Notes under the pieces: model-generated
Told to the model about the DNA's origin: nothing
What the model saw: the letters and a program-made list of their open reading frames with translations, nothing else
Databases searched by the model: none
Shown: positions 16,586 through 24,412 of the stretch, in pieces
How positions within the stretch are numbered: position 1 is the stretch's first letter
Layout: the number at the start of each line of letters is the position of its first letter
Assembly (NCBI RefSeq): GCF_024055715.1
Contig: NZ_JAMXMV010000012.1
Coordinates: 186,001-250,000, forward strand
Source: Actinoallomurus soli
Lineage (GTDB): Bacteria > Actinomycetota > Actinomycetes > Streptosporangiales > Streptosporangiaceae
Reading direction: 5' to 3'
DNA length: 64,000 nucleotides
Translations under genes and position numbers: made by a program

Positions 16586-16603
16586 ATGTGACGTTGGTCA
16601 CAT
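16586..16603. promoter_or_regulatory. Perfect Crp/FNR-type palindrome
   Basis: ATGTGACGTTGGTCACAT is a perfect match to TGTGA-N6-TCACA with matching outer bases. It lies in the 415-bp gap upstream of GWY paralogue 3 (start 16285) and downstream of phoH, so paralogue 3 is the likely target. The rest of 16286-16585 holds no gene that I can support; a TTGACG hexamer near 16550 on the minus strand could be a -35 element. Confidence 0.65.
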
Positions 16604-16644
16604 CATGACGTTTCAGGCCTGGGTGACCACGGTCCGTGACGAAA

Positions 16645-16682
16645 ACCGGGGCTTCCTCGACGGAATCGAGGGAAGCCCCGGT
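16645..16682 (-). terminator. Rho-independent terminator of phoH
   Basis: A stem of 16 pairs with one bulge (ACCGGGGCTTCC..TCGA) lies 19 bp after the phoH stop. On the minus strand it is followed by a short T-run (GGTTTTCG). Confidence 0.8.
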
Positions 16683-16700
16683 GTGGTTCGACCGGCCGGA

Positions 16701-18008
16701 TCAGACGCCGACGTCGCCGAGCGTCTCCGTCACGAGAGCGGCGATCGGCGACCGCTCGGACCTGGTCAGGGTCACGTGGGCGAACAGCGGGTGGCCCTTG
16801 AGCTTCTCGACCACCGCGACGACGCCGTCATGGCGGCCGACGCGCAGGTTGTCACGCTGCGCGATGTCGTGGGTGAGCACCACGCGCGAGCCGGTGCCGA
16901 TGCGCGACAGCACGGTCAGGAGCACCCCGCGCTCCAGCGACTGCGCCTCGTCGACGATCACGAACGAGTCGTGCAGCGAACGGCCGCGGATGTGGGTCAG
17001 CGGCAGCACCTCGAGCATGCCGCGGTCGAGGACCTCCTCGATGACCTCGGGCGTGGTCATGGCCGAGAGGGTGTCGTACACCGCCTGGCCCCACGGCGAC
17101 ATCTTCTCGTTCTCGGTGCCGGGCAGGTAGCCGAGTTCCTGCCCGCCGACCGCGTACAGCGGCCGGAAGACCACGACCTTGCGGTGGCTGCGGCGTTCGA
17201 GGACGGCCTCCAGACCGGCGCACAGCGCCATCGCCGACTTGCCCGTACCGGCCCGCCCGCCGAGCGAGATGATGCCGATGTCCTCGTCCATGAGCAGGTC
17301 GAGCGCGACCCGCTGCTCCGCCGACCGCCCGCGCAGGCCGAACACCTCCCGGTCGCCGCGCACGAGCTGTACGGACTTGTCGGGCATCACGCGCCCGAGG
17401 GCCGAGCCGCCGGTCGAGATCAGGCGCAGACCGGTGTGGCACAGCAGGTCGCGCGCCTCCGCGAGCTCCAGCCGACCGGCGTCGTACAGCTCCTCCAGCT
17501 GGTCCGCGGCGACCTCGAGCTCCGCCATGCCGGTGTGACCCGTCTCGATCACCGACTGGGCGCGGTACTCCTCCGCCGCCAGGCCGACCGAGGCGGCCTT
17601 CACCCGCAGCGGCAGGTCCTTGGACACGAGCACGACGTCGTGCCCCTCCTGGGACAGCGACAGCGCCACCGTGAGGATCCGGGTGTCGTTGTCGCCGAGC
17701 CGGAAGCCGGCCGGCAGGACCGACGGGTCGGAGTGGTTGAGCTCGACTCGGACCGTTCCACCCTCGTCACCGATCGGCAGCGGCTCGTCCAGACGTCCGT
17801 GGGCGACCCGCAGGTCGTCCAGGGTTCGGAGGGCCTTCCGCGCGAAGTAGCCGAGCTCCGGGTGGTGGCGCTTGGCCTCGAGTTCGGTGATCACGACGAT
17901 CGGCAGTACGACCTCGTGCTCGGCGAACCGGGTCAGCGCCCCGGGGTCGGCGAGCAGAACGCTGGTGTCGAGGACGTACGTGCGCCGGGTGGCGGCAGGT
18001 GTGGCCAC
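16701..18008 (-). CDS. phoH: PIN-PhoH family ATPase/ribonuclease
   Basis: This two-domain protein has about 435 residues. The N-terminal PIN domain (10-150) carries acidic residues at YVLDTSVLL (Asp14), ITELE (Glu42/Glu44) and [10 protein letters not shown]. The PhoH ATPase domain follows, with Walker [10 protein letters not shown] (259-267) and Walker B-like [13 protein letters not shown]-PhoH (PhoH2) proteins are described as sequence-selective RNA helicase/RNases in actinobacteria. GTG 18008 has AAGGAG five bases upstream; the GTG 18 nt earlier overlaps that site. Many actinomycetes encode the classical antitoxin PhoAT upstream. None is obvious in the 162 bp before this gene, so here it seems to stand alone. 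Confidence 0.93.
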   Translation of the reverse strand: MATPAATRRTYVLDTSVLLADPGALTRFAEHEVVLPIVVITELEAKRHHPELGYFARKALRTLDDLRVAHGRLDEPLPIGDEGGTVRVELNHSDPSVLPAGFRLGDNDTRILTVALSLSQEGHDVVLVSKDLPLRVKAASVGLAAEEYRAQSVIETGHTGMAELEVAADQLEELYDAGRLELAEARDLLCHTGLRLISTGGSALGRVMPDKSVQLVRGDREVFGLRGRSAEQRVALDLLMDEDIGIISLGGRAGTGKSAMALCAGLEAVLERRSHRKVVVFRPLYAVGGQELGYLPGTENEKMSPWGQAVYDTLSAMTTPEVIEEVLDRGMLEVLPLTHIRGRSLHDSFVIVDEAQSLERGVLLTVLSRIGTGSRVVLTHDIAQRDNLRVGRHDGVVAVVEKLKGHPLFAHVTLTRSERSPIAALVTETLGDVGV

Positions 18009-18170
18009 TCGTTCTCCTTCGGGCACCTGCCCAGGCGGGTCGCCTGGGAGAGCGCCCTTTCCTCGGGGGGACCTGATACGACGCTAGGCCGGGGGAACCG
18101 CCCGAGAACAGACGCGCACCGAGTGGTCGACCGGCCGAAACCGGTCGTTCGGGAACGCTCTACAGAGGGT

Positions 18171-18932
18171 TCACGAACCGTAGCGCCGATGCCGCGCGGC
18201 GTAGGAACGAATCGCCCGCAGGAAGTCGACCTTGCGGAAGTCAGGCCAGAAGGCCTCGCAGAAGTAGAACTCCGAATGGGCGCTCTGCCAGAGCATGAAG
18301 CCGGAGAGGCGCTGCTCTCCCGACGTCCGGATGACCAGGTCCGGGTCGGGTTGGCCGCGGGTGTACAGATGCTCCGCGATGTGCTCCACATCGAGGAACT
18401 CGGCCAGCTCCTCGATGCTGGTGCCCCTGCTCGCGTGTTCGTGCAGGAGTGAGCGCACCGCATCAGCGATCTCACGTCTACCTCCATACCCAACCGCGAC
18501 GTTCACAATCAGGCCAGGAGCGTCAGATGTGCTTTCGGCGGCCTGCTTCAGTACACGTGCGGTTTTGTCGGGCAGGAGGTCGAGCGCTCCGACCGGCTGG
18601 ACGCGCCAGCCCCGCGTGGCCAGGTCCTCCACGGTCTTCTCGATGATCGCCAGCAGCGGATCCAGCTCCTGCGCCGGCCGGGACAGGTTGTCGGTCGACA
18701 GCAGCCACAGCGTGACCACCTCGACGCCCGTCTCCTGGGACCACTGCAGCAGTTCGGAGATCTTGTCGGCGCCCCGCTGGTGCCCGGTGGCGACGTCGCT
18801 GTGCCCCATCGATCGCGCCCACCGGCGGTTGCCGTCGAGGATCACTCCGATGTGGCGCGGTGCGGTGTTCGGGCGGAGCCTCATCTCAAGCCGTCGTTCG
18901 TAAAGCTTGTAGACCAGGTCCCGCAAGCCCAT
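18171..18932 (-). CDS. uppS: cis-Prenyltransferase (undecaprenyl/Z-prenyl diphosphate synthase family)
   Basis: This 253-residue soluble enzyme condenses isopentenyl diphosphate onto allylic diphosphates in cis configuration, giving the lipid carrier for peptidoglycan and wall polymers or a shorter Z-prenyl intermediate. The catalytic P-loop HIGVILDGNRRWARSMG (about 27-43), VTLWLLSTDNLSRP, the VGYGGRREI segment and the C-terminal DLVIRTSGEQRLSGFMLWQSAHSEFYF are all present. The G-N-R-R-W-A form and the LSTDNL text resemble the actinobacterial paralogue that makes short Z,E-prenyl diphosphate, so product length is uncertain. It lies 35 bp after the hypothetical gene at 18968 on the same strand. 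Confidence 0.92.
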   Translation of the reverse strand: MGLRDLVYKLYERRLEMRLRPNTAPRHIGVILDGNRRWARSMGHSDVATGHQRGADKISELLQWSQETGVEVVTLWLLSTDNLSRPAQELDPLLAIIEKTVEDLATRGWRVQPVGALDLLPDKTARVLKQAAESTSDAPGLIVNVAVGYGGRREIADAVRSLLHEHASRGTSIEELAEFLDVEHIAEHLYTRGQPDPDLVIRTSGEQRLSGFMLWQSAHSEFYFCEAFWPDFRKVDFLRAIRSYAARHRRYGS

Positions 18933-18967
18933 GTGCTCGCACCTTCTTCGTCGACGACGCCGGGGGA

Positions 18968-19594
18968 TCAGCAGTCAATTATCGCCCCAGACGGGGCATG
19001 CCGGGCGCTTACCGGTGAACTCGCGAGAACGTCTCGGTAATCGGCGCCCACGAGCCGCGCCTCGGCCACCAGGGCCGTCAGGAAGCCGGCGAGCTCCGCC
19101 GAGGTCAGGACGGCGCGGACGCCATGGCCGTCCGGCCCCCACGCCTCGACGACGGCGCGCCGGGACCGCCGCCACTCCCCTCCGCGGTGGTCGGGCGCGG
19201 AGAGCCAGGTACACGACGTGCGCAGCGTGCACCGCAGTTCGGCGGTGCCGGGCGTGTCCGCGCGGTCCCGCCGCCGGAACGCGAAGAGTTCGGGCTCCCG
19301 TGCGGCGAGCCCGCGGTCCTCCCGGGCACCCGGTGCCGTGGAGGCCGGCGGCTCGGGGAACCGATCCGCCTGATCGGGCCAGGCCCGCGCCACCGGCGAG
19401 CCGTCGACGCGGACGTCGGCGACCTCGCGGGCGAGCGTGGCCAGGGAGTACCCGCAGCGCTCCCCCACCACGCCGAACGACCGGCCGTCGCACCGCAGTT
19501 CGAGCGTGACCTCATACGGGGTGCCCGCCCGGTCGCGGACCGGAACCATGATCACCTCGAGCCGCGATCCGTCGACGCAGCGTAGTTCTCCCAC
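18968..19594 (-). CDS. Hypothetical actinobacterial protein (208 aa)
   Basis: The frame beginning VGELRCVDGSRLEVIMVPVRD contains beta-rich text (YEVTLELRCDGRSFGVVGERCGYSLATLAREVADV), a charged middle and a C-terminal helical part (AVLTSAELAGFLTALVAEARLVGADYRDVLA). It has no signal peptide or membrane helix. GTG 19594 is chosen because the homogeneous protein text begins there; it has no good ribosome-binding site. A TACGCT hexamer about 10 bases upstream could be a -10 element for a leaderless message. I do not recognise a family. It is followed by uppS after 35 bp, so co-transcription is likely. Confidence 0.6.
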   Translation of the reverse strand: MGELRCVDGSRLEVIMVPVRDRAGTPYEVTLELRCDGRSFGVVGERCGYSLATLAREVADVRVDGSPVARAWPDQADRFPEPPASTAPGAREDRGLAAREPELFAFRRRDRADTPGTAELRCTLRTSCTWLSAPDHRGGEWRRSRRAVVEAWGPDGHGVRAVLTSAELAGFLTALVAEARLVGADYRDVLASSPVSARHAPSGAIIDC

Positions 19595-19699
19595 ATGGGT
19601 AAGCGTAGATTGCTCGTTTGCTCCAGATCGAGACGTCGCGCGATGCTTGACCCGACGCTGACCCGCGCGGGCCGGACGTGAAACGCCGCCGGACGTAAA

Positions 19700-19734
19700 A
19701 CGCCCCGGCGGCGGGTGTCCCGCCGCCGGGGCGT
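19700..19734 (-). terminator. Strong terminator after pckA
   Basis: A perfect 16-bp stem (ACGCCCCGGCGGCGGG, TGT loop, complement) lies 18 bp past the pckA stop. On the minus strand it is followed by TTTT. Confidence 0.85.
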
Positions 19735-19752
19735 ACCCATCCCCGAGTTGGC

Positions 19753-21288
19753 TCAGCCGATCGACTTGACGATCGCCTCGTCCAGTCCGGCGAAGGATGA
19801 GAGGTATTCCCGCCGCTCGGCTTTCAAACGCTCGACCATGGCGTCGTACTCCTCCATCCGGCCCTGCCGCTCGTAGAGCCGCCGGGGCTGGAGAATCTCG
19901 AGGTCGTCGATGCCGGGTACGGACGACGCGATCTCGTACCCGAAGTCCGGGTCGTCCTCCCACTCGATCGTGCCCTCGACGATGGCCTGCACGATCGCCG
20001 ACGAGTGCGGGATCTTGACCTTCTTCGCGCGGTCGTCGCCCTCGCCGCCGCCGACACGGCCCGTGTTGAGGACGAACACCTTCAATTCGTGGCTGTCGAG
20101 GAGCTCGAGCATCCGGTTGCCCATGTCGGCCATGTCCCGCGGGAAGAACGGGTTGGTCCCCGGCACCCGCAGGAACTTGCCCTCCTCGTCCTTGCCGCCG
20201 GCGCTCGTGCCCGTGGTCTCGCCGAGCATGAAGTACGCGGCCGCCTGCGCCCGGTCGAGCCGGGCCACGCCCGGGACGATGTTCTCGTTGCGGTTGAGGA
20301 TGAGCAGGAACTCGGCGGGCTCCACCTTGTCCGCCGGCCACGGGTCGACGTACTTGAACGGCCAGGTGGTCCTGCCGTTCTTGGTGTAGGAGGTGTCGAA
20401 GAAGTCGATCCTGCCGTCCGCGTCGACCGAGACGTTCTCGAGGTAGGCGTTGGGCTTCACCGTGGCGTGGTAAATGGTCGGCTCGAATTCCGGATCCAGG
20501 CCGAAGGTCTTGGCGAAACAGCCGTTCTCGGTCGTGTAGACGCGACCTCCCGGCATCAGGGCGATGAAGTCGTCCTGCACGGGTTTGCTGCCGAGCTGGG
20601 TGGTGAAAGTCGTCGTCGTCTTGCCCGTGCCGGACAGGCCCACGATGAGCACCGTCTTGTTCTCACCGTCCACCGGGATCACTTTGCAGCCCGCATGCAG
20701 GGAAAGGCCGCCGCGCTCATAGACGATGTTGTTCCACATCCGCAGGCCGCCCTTCTTGGACTCACCGAAGTAGTCCGAATTGAAGACCCGCGTGATGTCG
20801 GCATTGAGGTCGACCGCGATGAGCCGGTCGTTCGGGTATCCCTCCATCGGGAGGTTCGGGGTGTACACCACCGTGGTGTCCGGCTCCCACGTCGCCGGGT
20901 CGTAGTCCTCGCCGACCGGGTAGTAGAGCTGCTTCTGCATGCCGGCGATGTTGGCGTTCGAGGCCTCGATGACCAGGCGCGCCCGCGTACGGAAGTCGGG
21001 GTCGCTGCCGATGTAGCCGTCCACGACGACGACGTCGCGCCCGGCGAGGTACTCGTCCTGCGCGGCGGCGACGCGGTCGTACTCCGCCCGAGTGATCGTC
21101 TGCTTGGTGGTGTTGGTCGAGTCGTCCACGATGTAGGTGGACTTGGCGCTCCGGCTGTCCACGCGGGCCTTGACCACCACGTTGCCGAACTCGGTCACCT
21201 TGGAGTTGGGCATCTTCTCGGTGAGTTCGCGCAGCCGGGCCGCGGTCGGATTCCACTCGACCGACCCGGCCTTGACCTCATACGCCAC
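19753..21288 (-). CDS. pckA: ATP-type phosphoenolpyruvate carboxykinase, divergent branch
   Basis: This 511-residue cytoplasmic enzyme converts oxaloacetate to PEP with a nucleotide, the first committed step of gluconeogenesis. The kinase-1a P-loop GLSGTGKTTTTFT (217-229), the ENGCFAKTFGL segment, HATVKPNAYLENV and C-terminal FVLNTGRVGGG follow the ATP-dependent PckA plan, not the GTP-dependent one. The usual kinase-2 text of PckA (DDEHGW) is replaced by QDDFIALM around 238-245, so this is a distant subgroup. GTG 21288 has AAGGAG five bases upstream. Four 13-bp iterons 130-180 bp upstream suggest carbon-source control. Many actinomycetes use GTP-type PckG instead, so the type is notable. Confidence 0.88.
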   Translation of the reverse strand: MAYEVKAGSVEWNPTAARLRELTEKMPNSKVTEFGNVVVKARVDSRSAKSTYIVDDSTNTTKQTITRAEYDRVAAAQDEYLAGRDVVVVDGYIGSDPDFRTRARLVIEASNANIAGMQKQLYYPVGEDYDPATWEPDTTVVYTPNLPMEGYPNDRLIAVDLNADITRVFNSDYFGESKKGGLRMWNNIVYERGGLSLHAGCKVIPVDGENKTVLIVGLSGTGKTTTTFTTQLGSKPVQDDFIALMPGGRVYTTENGCFAKTFGLDPEFEPTIYHATVKPNAYLENVSVDADGRIDFFDTSYTKNGRTTWPFKYVDPWPADKVEPAEFLLILNRNENIVPGVARLDRAQAAAYFMLGETTGTSAGGKDEEGKFLRVPGTNPFFPRDMADMGNRMLELLDSHELKVFVLNTGRVGGGEGDDRAKKVKIPHSSAIVQAIVEGTIEWEDDPDFGYEIASSVPGIDDLEILQPRRLYERQGRMEEYDAMVERLKAERREYLSSFAGLDEAIVKSIG

Positions 21289-21416
21289 GATCGCTCCTTC
21301 GCACGGGGACACCCGATGGTTGATGTCGGGATTTCGTGAGTGTACCCACACGCAGCATTTTGAACATCCCCCGGCAAAGTGATCTCAACCGCAGGGAAGG
21401 TCGCTATGGGAGCATT

Positions 21417-21468
21417 GGTTTAGACCTTTGGATTAGACCACTGGATTAGACCTTTGGCCTAGACCGGG
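21417..21468. repeat. Four 13-bp iterons upstream of pckA, resembling DasR sites
   Basis: GGTTTAGACCTTT, GGATTAGACCACT, GGATTAGACCTTT and GGCCTAGACCGGG follow each other without gaps at 21417, 21430, 21443 and 21456. Each core GG(N)2TAGACC is close to the palindrome GGTCTAGACC, the heart of GntR/DasR-type operators. They lie in the 293-bp region upstream of pckA and downstream of the gene at 21582. The periodicity is seen directly; the regulator is inferred. Confidence 0.7.
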
Positions 21469-21581
21469 TCCGCAATTCTTGTCCCTTGTTTCGAGTATGT
21501 TTCGACTTTCTCGATTAAGGCGCCCGGAAGACGGGCCTCCCCAGCGGCGCCGGGCGGGCGGACGGGGACGTCCCGCCACGG

Positions 21582-22106
21582 TCAGACCTGCGGTCCGGCG
21601 GCCCGTGCGCGCTCGACGTGCAGCAGCGCGTCCCGCAACTCGGCCAGCCACTCGTCGGCGTTCTTGCCCACGAGGCGGACGCACCAGGCGAGCGCGTCAC
21701 TCCGGCTGCGCGCCACCCCCGCGTCGACCAGCGTGTCGAGGACCCTGCGCTCCGGCTGGCGGAGCCTGGTCATCACCGGCACCGACAGCGTGGTGAACAT
21801 GACCTTCGCACCGCCGCACTCCACACCCCAGGAGACCTTACGGGCGAAGCGGTGCTCGGCCTCCCGCGCGATGTCGACCCGCCGCTCCCGGGTGTCCTCC
21901 CGGAAGCGCTGGACCAGCCCGGCGACCGCCTCGGACCGCTCCGCCTCGGAGGCGCCCTCGGGGACGTCGGGCTCGGCCAGCCGGCCGATCACGCTGATCT
22001 CCTCACGGTCGAGGATGACGCGAGGCGGCCCGTCGAACCACTCCGCGGGCAACCTGCCGCCGAACCACTCGCGAAGCTTCCCCTCCGCGCTTTCCGTCGT
22101 AGCCAT
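21582..22106 (-). CDS. Conserved actinobacterial hypothetical protein with start-site palindrome
   Basis: This protein of about 174 residues begins MATTESAEGKLREWFGGRLPAEWF. Its first half has beta-strand text (PRVILDREEISVIGRL), a charged helix (EAERSEAVAGLVQRFREDTRERRVDIAREAEHRF) and KVSWGVECGGAKVMFTTLSVPVMTRL. Its last part, RRVLDTLVDAGVARSRSDALAWCVRLVGKNADEWLAELRDAL, resembles a ribbon-helix-helix-like segment seen in small regulators. ATG 22106 is chosen because it abuts a perfect 16-bp palindrome and lacks a separate ribosome-binding site, which suggests a leaderless, self-regulated message. An ATG eight codons upstream is possible. I think it may be a DNA-binding protein, without certainty. 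Confidence 0.65.
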   Translation of the reverse strand: MATTESAEGKLREWFGGRLPAEWFDGPPRVILDREEISVIGRLAEPDVPEGASEAERSEAVAGLVQRFREDTRERRVDIAREAEHRFARKVSWGVECGGAKVMFTTLSVPVMTRLRQPERRVLDTLVDAGVARSRSDALAWCVRLVGKNADEWLAELRDALLHVERARAAGPQV

Positions 22107-22121
22107 GTAATCATGATTACA
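22106..22121. promoter_or_regulatory. Perfect 16-bp palindrome TGTAATCATGATTACA at a start codon
   Basis: The palindrome is unusually A/T-rich for this genome and shares its last base with the ATG at 22106. It lies in the 114-bp gap shared with the divergent MFS exporter gene. An operator for autoregulation of the adjacent gene is the simplest reading. Confidence 0.65.
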
Positions 22122-22154
22122 CGACTCCACCGGTCCGCCAAGGGTTTCACAGGG

Positions 22155-22181
22155 TTGACAGCCGCCCCGCCCTGATAGTTA
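22155..22181 (+). promoter_or_regulatory. Candidate promoter of the MFS gene
   Basis: TTGACA at 22155-22160 is followed 15 bp later by TAGTTA (22176-22181), or 13-14 bp later by GATAGT. It lies about 40 bp before the MFS start. The -35 hexamer is consensus; the spacing is short. Confidence 0.4.
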
Positions 22182-22220
22182 CTCTCATTTCAGTGTCACA
22201 ATCATTAGGGAGCCGCTGTC

Positions 22221-23750
22221 ATGACCTCACTCGGCCGCCGACGGTGGTGGGTGCTGGGTGCCCTCGTGGTCATCCTGCTCGCCGTCGGCCTCGACCTCAC
22301 GGCGCTCAACGTCGCCCTTCCCACGCTGTCCGCGCAGCTCGACGCGGGAACGAGCGCGCTGCAGTGGATCGTCGCCTCGTACACGCTCGTCTCGGCGACC
22401 CTCCTGATCCCCGCCGGCCTGATCGGCGACCGGTACGGCCGCAAGATGACGCTCCTGGCCGGCCTGGCGCTGTTCCTCGCCGGCTCGCTCCTCGCCACCC
22501 TGGTCTCCAGCCCCGCCGGGCTGATCACCGCCCGCACGCTCATGGGCGTCGGCTCGGCGGCCATCACGACGCTGGCCATGTCGGTGCTGCTCGTCGTCTT
22601 TCCGCCCGAGGAGCGGCCGAAGGCCCTCGGAGCGTGGGCCGCCGCCTCCTTCCTCGGCCTGCCGCTCGGGCCGATCATCGGCGGTTACCTGCTCGACCAC
22701 TTCTGGTGGGGGTCGATCTTCTTGATCAACATCCCCGTCTCGGCGGTGGCCCTAGTCCTGGGCCTCATCCTGATCCCGGAGTCCCGCTCCTCGTCCGCAC
22801 CCCGGCCGGACTTCGCCGGGCTGCTGCTGTCGACCGGCGGCCTGGTGGCCCTCGTGTACGGCACCATCCAGGAGGACGAGTACGGCTGGTCGAGCCCCGG
22901 CGTATGGGGCGTGATGGCCGCCGGCGCGATCATGCTCGTCGCCTTCGTCGCGTGGACCCGGCGTGTCGTCCACCCGCTGGTCGACCTGCGTCTCTTCGCC
23001 GACCGGCGGTTCACCGGCGGGGTCCTGCCCGCCACGCTGCTGACCTTCGCGATGTTCGGCGTCCTCTTCGTCGTCCCGCAGTACTTCCAGGCGGTGCTGG
23101 GAACGACCCCGATGGGATCCGGGCTACGGCTGCTGCCCCTCATCGGCGGCCTCATCGCGTCCTCCCGCCTCGGCGCCCCGCTCGTCACGCGGATCGGCCC
23201 CCGCCTCACCATCGTCGCGGGCACCCTCCCGGTCATCGCCGGGATGCTCCTCGGGGCGACGACCACCGCCGCATCGGGCTACGGCCTCGCGGCCGCCTGG
23301 CTGACGGTCGCGGGCCTCGGGATGGGGCTGATACTGCCCGCCTCGATGAACGCCGCCATGAGCGCCCTGTCGGCCGAACAGGCGGGCGTCGGGTCCGCCG
23401 TCCTCATGACCGTCCGTCTGGTGGGAGGGGCGTTCGGCGCCGCCGTGCTGGGCAGCCTGCTGTCGTCCGGCTACCGTGGGCGCGTCGACGTCACCGGGCT
23501 TCCGCCTGCGGCGGCCCACACGGTCCGGGACAGGGTCGGGGGCGGCATCGCGGTCGCCGGGCGGCTGCACGAAGCGCGGCTCCTGCACGCGGTACGGGCG
23601 GCGTTCACCCACGGCATGGACCTCACGCTCCTGGCGGGGGCCGGGATCATGGTGATCGCCGCGCTGCTCGCCCTGATCCTGCTTCCGCGTCGAGGTGCCG
23701 ATGAGCCCGCGGGTAACGGACAATCGACGCATGAGTACGTCTCCGCTTGA
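22221..23750 (+). CDS. MFS drug exporter, DHA2/EmrB-QacA type
   Basis: This 509-residue inner-membrane protein has about 14 hydrophobic helices. The motif A region is LIPAGLIGDRYGRKMTLLAGL, and motif C-like glycine/proline text occurs at LGLPLGPIIGGYLLDHFWWGSIFLINIPV. The DHA2 family exports drugs and toxic metabolites by proton antiport. ATG 22221 has GGGAG eight bases upstream. It overlaps the following TetR gene by 20 bp, so the two are co-transcribed, the classic arrangement of an exporter with its own repressor. The substrate cannot be told from sequence. Confidence 0.92.
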   Translation: MTSLGRRRWWVLGALVVILLAVGLDLTALNVALPTLSAQLDAGTSALQWIVASYTLVSATLLIPAGLIGDRYGRKMTLLAGLALFLAGSLLATLVSSPAGLITARTLMGVGSAAITTLAMSVLLVVFPPEERPKALGAWAAASFLGLPLGPIIGGYLLDHFWWGSIFLINIPVSAVALVLGLILIPESRSSSAPRPDFAGLLLSTGGLVALVYGTIQEDEYGWSSPGVWGVMAAGAIMLVAFVAWTRRVVHPLVDLRLFADRRFTGGVLPATLLTFAMFGVLFVVPQYFQAVLGTTPMGSGLRLLPLIGGLIASSRLGAPLVTRIGPRLTIVAGTLPVIAGMLLGATTTAASGYGLAAAWLTVAGLGMGLILPASMNAAMSALSAEQAGVGSAVLMTVRLVGGAFGAAVLGSLLSSGYRGRVDVTGLPPAAAHTVRDRVGGGIAVAGRLHEARLLHAVRAAFTHGMDLTLLAGAGIMVIAALLALILLPRRGADEPAGNGQSTHEYVSA

Positions 23751-24348
23751 ACGATCCCTCGAACAACGCCTCGGCCTGCGGGAACGGAAGAAGCTGAAGA
23801 CCCGGCGGTCCATCCAGGAGCACGCGCTCCGGCTCTTCCAGGACCAGGGGTACGACGCGACGACCGTCGAGCAGATCGCCGAGGCCGCGGAGGTGTCCCC
23901 CAGCACGTTCTTCCGTTACTTCCCGACGAAAGAGGACACGGTCCTCACCGACGAGTACGACCCGTTCATCCTCGAGGCCTTCCGCGCGCAGCCTCCCGAG
24001 TTGCCCCCGGCAGAGGCGCTCCGCAACGTCCTCCGCGACCTCATCGGCGACATGCTGGCCTCCGACCGGCAGCGGATCCTCGACCGGAGCCGCCTGATGC
24101 TGGCCGTCCCCGCCCTGCGCGCCCGTCAGTGGGAGCAGACCCGGGAGACCCAGGACAGGATCGTCGAGGCCCTCGCGGACCGGCTGGGCCGTCCCGTCGG
24201 CGACTTCGAGCTGCGCGCGTTCGGGGCCGCGGTCATCGCCGTGTGGGAGACGGCGATCCTGGCCTGGGTGGAGGACGACGGCGAGGGCGACATCCTGGAG
24301 CTGCTCGACCGCGGCCTGGACTACCTCACCGCCGGCTGCCCCCTCTGA
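23731..24348 (+). CDS. TetR-family transcriptional regulator
   Basis: This 205-residue regulator has an N-terminal TetR helix-turn-helix (KTRRSIQEHALRLFQDQGYDATTVEQIAEAAEVSPSTFFRYFPTKED, about residues 20-65) and an all-helical ligand/dimer domain ending WETAILAWVEDDGEGDILELLDRGLDYLTAG. ATG 23731 lies inside the end of the MFS gene, so translation is coupled. It probably represses the MFS gene upstream of it, with an exported compound as inducer. I found no clean inverted repeat in the MFS promoter to assign to it. Confidence 0.9.
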   Translation: MSTSPLERSLEQRLGLRERKKLKTRRSIQEHALRLFQDQGYDATTVEQIAEAAEVSPSTFFRYFPTKEDTVLTDEYDPFILEAFRAQPPELPPAEALRNVLRDLIGDMLASDRQRILDRSRLMLAVPALRARQWEQTRETQDRIVEALADRLGRPVGDFELRAFGAAVIAVWETAILAWVEDDGEGDILELLDRGLDYLTAGCPL

Positions 24349-24412
24349 CCCCCGTGCGCCACTCCAGCGGCGCACGGGCGAGCGTGAGACACCCCCAGGC
24401 GGTCGTGGGAGG

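Noticed and set aside
18125-18150. Small GACCGG...CCGGTC hairpin between uppS and phoH
   Set aside because: The 6-bp stem is too short and has no T-run, so I could not call it a terminator.
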